This document shows, one piece after another, positions 49,190-50,944 of a stretch of DNA of 50,944 nucleotides (its first letter is position 1; the number at the start of each line of letters is the position of its first letter). The notes below the pieces were generated by a model, which made no database searches, was not told where the DNA came from, and saw only the letters and a list, made by a program, of their open reading frames with translations. Location of the stretch: assembly GCA_015039365.1 (NCBI GenBank), contig WION01000378.1, positions 1-50,944 of the forward strand, written 5' to 3'. The position numbers were made by a program, and so were the translations under genes. The stretch is from Amanita rubescens (lineage: Eukaryota > Basidiomycota > Agaricomycetes > Agaricales > Amanitaceae).

Positions 49190-50074
49190 ATGTTGCTGTT
49201 GCGATTGACAGCGCTGATCGTGTTGCTAGCCTTGCAGATGACATCATACGTCGAAATTACCCTTTGGGGAGGGCTGCCGCCCCCCATAAAAGAAGATGTT
49301 GTTGAGGCGGTTGGCACTTTTCTTGCTCATCCAAGCATGGCTGAAGGCGCTCCCGCCCAAACATTCTTTGCTGAATTATCCACATGCCACACCACAAGGC
49401 ACCTAATTGACAAGATTCGCCTACACCAACATGCCCCTCCTAATGCTATGCACCCTCGCCGTCACTTCAATCCCTCCGAATACCAGATAACGGAGATAGT
49501 TGTATTGAAGCGGCGTCTTCTCATTCAGCACGAGGGTTTCCTCTTCCTAGTCCACCATGAACCCCCTGCACAGCATCCGCATCTGGCTGAACCAGACTTT
49601 CTTATTGCCATTGATAGAAACATAGACTCAACACGCTCCAATCCATTCTTTTCATCCCCAAAGCTTGCTATCGATCACGTTGACTGTTCTCTGTTTCCTG
49701 TGGTACCCGGCATACAACAAATCGAAGGAACATATGGTCGTCCAGTTGTATGGCGCATGCCAGACCCTGACCGTGACGATTATGTATTCAACATGACCCT
49801 GTTTGAAGTCGGTATTTTGCTCGACGCGGTTTTGTTTTCGTACCCACAGGAACAGTACAACGCGCTATACAAGAACTGCTTTTCACACTCACGCATCTTA
49901 CGGACTGTCATCATCCGCATTATCCAGGAGCAGCAACCAGGCATAGTAGTTGCTGCACAAGAACCAAATGCATTTGGTGTTACACTTGGAACCTGCTTCG
50001 GCATCCGCTTGGACAGGGACCAAGGGGAAGAGGAGGAGGTTTTCGGAAACTATCAAGACTTGCTCTTACCTTGA
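49190..50074 (+). CDS. Uncharacterised 294-residue protein with an NC motif
   Basis: A single open frame from ATG 49190 to TGA 50072. The first 28 residues are hydrophobic (MLLLRLTALIVLLALQMTS) and could be a signal anchor. The body contains an early hydrophilic region, RRLLIQHEGFLFLVHHEPP, YGRPVVWRMPDPDRDDYVF, and near the C-terminus QEQYNALYKNCFSHSRILR. A Tyr-Asn-x5-Asn-Cys segment leading into a helix is common around the nucleophile of LRAT/NlpC-P60-like or PPPDE-like papain folds, but no matching His block is certain. It ends with an acidic EEEEV run. Codon usage looks normal and no break is seen. Family not recognised. Confidence 0.6.
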   Translation: MLLLRLTALIVLLALQMTSYVEITLWGGLPPPIKEDVVEAVGTFLAHPSMAEGAPAQTFFAELSTCHTTRHLIDKIRLHQHAPPNAMHPRRHFNPSEYQITEIVVLKRRLLIQHEGFLFLVHHEPPAQHPHLAEPDFLIAIDRNIDSTRSNPFFSSPKLAIDHVDCSLFPVVPGIQQIEGTYGRPVVWRMPDPDRDDYVFNMTLFEVGILLDAVLFSYPQEQYNALYKNCFSHSRILRTVIIRIIQEQQPGIVVAAQEPNAFGVTLGTCFGIRLDRDQGEEEEVFGNYQDLLLP

Positions 50075-50161
50075 AACATATGTTGGAATTGACAGTACGC
50101 TGGTCATAGTATGCGATAATATGGCAATTGCACGTTTGTTACATCTGTCAATGTCATAAGT

Positions 50162-50620
50162 CTAGACTATTAGCTTGTACCAATGCACCGGATATTCATA
50201 AGCGAGAACATAGCGCCGTATATGGCTAAAATGTTTGCAGAGGTCCGAACGCAATGCATATGCGCGCAACCCTTCGCTCCGCGTAGCTGACATCTTGAAG
50301 TCTGTTTTTTGTTCAGCTTTGGTCAGCCACCAAGATGCCCGCCACTCAAAAATACTTTCTTCGAGGAGAAACTCAACCTCTTCAGAAAATCGCATCGCCC
50401 GTGCCCGTAACTTACATCATTCAATGCAAAGCGCTGGATAATTAGTAAATGTGATATGAATGTTTGATGATCGAGGTAGACACAAACACGTAGGTAAAGA
50501 TCCCCATCTTCCTCCCCAATCGCACCCATACCTTTCCAAATCCAAGATAGCTGCTTTCTTCCTTCCGATTGACGATCTTCCCCATCGTAAATCTCGTGTG
50601 CGTCAGAGCCCGTCAGCAAA
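50162..50620 (-). mobile_element. KDZ-type DNA transposon relic, transposase C-terminus
   Basis: The minus strand has SEGRKQLSWIWKGMGAIG, DEDGDL-like residues, then across a short intron or gap RARAMRFSEEVEFLLEES, FEWRASWWLTKAEQKTD and SEGLRAYALRSDLCKHF. These are the usual last blocks of transposases of the basidiomycete KDZ (Kyakuja-Dileera-Zisupton) superfamily: GRRxLSWIW, R-A-R-A-x-R-W-x-E-E-V-x-L-L-x-E-E, and E-G-L-R-A-Y-A. Upstream catalytic blocks are not within the window on this strand, so only the tail is present. Family assignment is from memory of motif order. Confidence 0.55.
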
Positions 50621-50944
50621 GGTAATTGACTTTCTCACCTGGTATGCCCTGAGGCATTTCCAAGCACCGTTTTCAGTCAGTAGTCTTAGTCGCGCGGTGG
50701 CAGGGCAATTGCAGAGCAGGGTTGCGGTGGTGGAGGTTTCTGGGTCAGTGCGGGGGTTGGTTAAGATAGCTGCTGGATCCGGAAATTGCGTTGCAATATG
50801 GGTATGGCAATCGGTTAGGGTGGCAGCGGAGATCGCAGCGCAGGCTCGAAAGCTGCATGCGTGGGCAGTTGCGTGGGTGACGTGATGAATGCAAGAGTAC
50901 AGTCATTAAGAAAAATAAAAATAAAACAGTACGAGCGACGTACC
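50621..50944. other. Window end, no gene supported
   Basis: A plus-strand open frame runs through here (from about 50460 to 50885) but its first half is antisense to the transposase tail and the rest is Val/Ala-rich without motifs. Not called. Confidence 0.4.

Noticed and set aside
50460..50885. Plus-strand 141-codon ORF at the window end
   Set aside because: First half is antisense to the transposase relic; second half has low-complexity Val/Ala sequence without motifs.

Overview
This window is nuclear DNA of a mushroom-forming basidiomycete (Agaricomycetes). Genes are split by many 45-65 bp GT-AG introns with CTRAY-like branch sites. Several families typical of that class occur: F-box/LRR proteins, DUF6534-type seven-helix proteins, a TIDDTYGD-type single-pass membrane protein family, an NmrA-like protein and a KDZ-type transposase remnant. 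All coordinates, splice sites and homologies below were read by eye; no database search was run.

Layout. 1-5117: a 2.5 kb tandem segmental duplication, each unit carrying a plus-strand exon fragment and a minus-strand F-box gene. 5133-8301: a long coiled-coil gene broken by several single-base shifts. 8465-24722: an accessory block holding at least seven copies or remnants of the membrane protein family (two or three readable, the rest decayed), four copies of an unknown FTPWSI family, a truncated NmrA-like gene spliced onto a membrane-protein remnant, and a second tandem duplication (19773-22065 / 22066-24722). 23669-26603: an Asi1/Asi3-like membrane RING ubiquitin ligase gene that looks recently broken, beside the membrane proteins whose tails end in PPxY motifs. 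27045-30535: two DUF6534 genes, with a third fragment at 46545-47159.

31720-45301 is the housekeeping core: a SNF2-family ATPase divergent from PAM17 (mitochondrial import motor), a single-pass membrane protein with a C-terminal SH3 domain, a very long gene joining a CCCH zinc finger, ankyrin repeats and a Clp-type AAA+ domain, and a CCHC zinc-knuckle protein. 45490-50944 is again a graveyard: inverted coding fragments, a 50-bp minisatellite, an intron-bearing fragment of an ER Hsp70 (BiP/Kar2) gene, a short inverted-repeat element, one intact unknown ORF with an NC motif, and the KDZ transposase tail.

The most unusual signals are: (1) a local membrane-protein family with conserved C-terminal PPxY motifs (expected Rsp5/Nedd4 WW-domain ligands) co-duplicating with a RING E3 gene; (2) the CCCH-ankyrin-Clp fusion; (3) many single-base, often T, insertions that interrupt otherwise well conserved reading frames on both strands. 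The last may be real decay or consensus error and needs read-level checking before any gene here is called dead.
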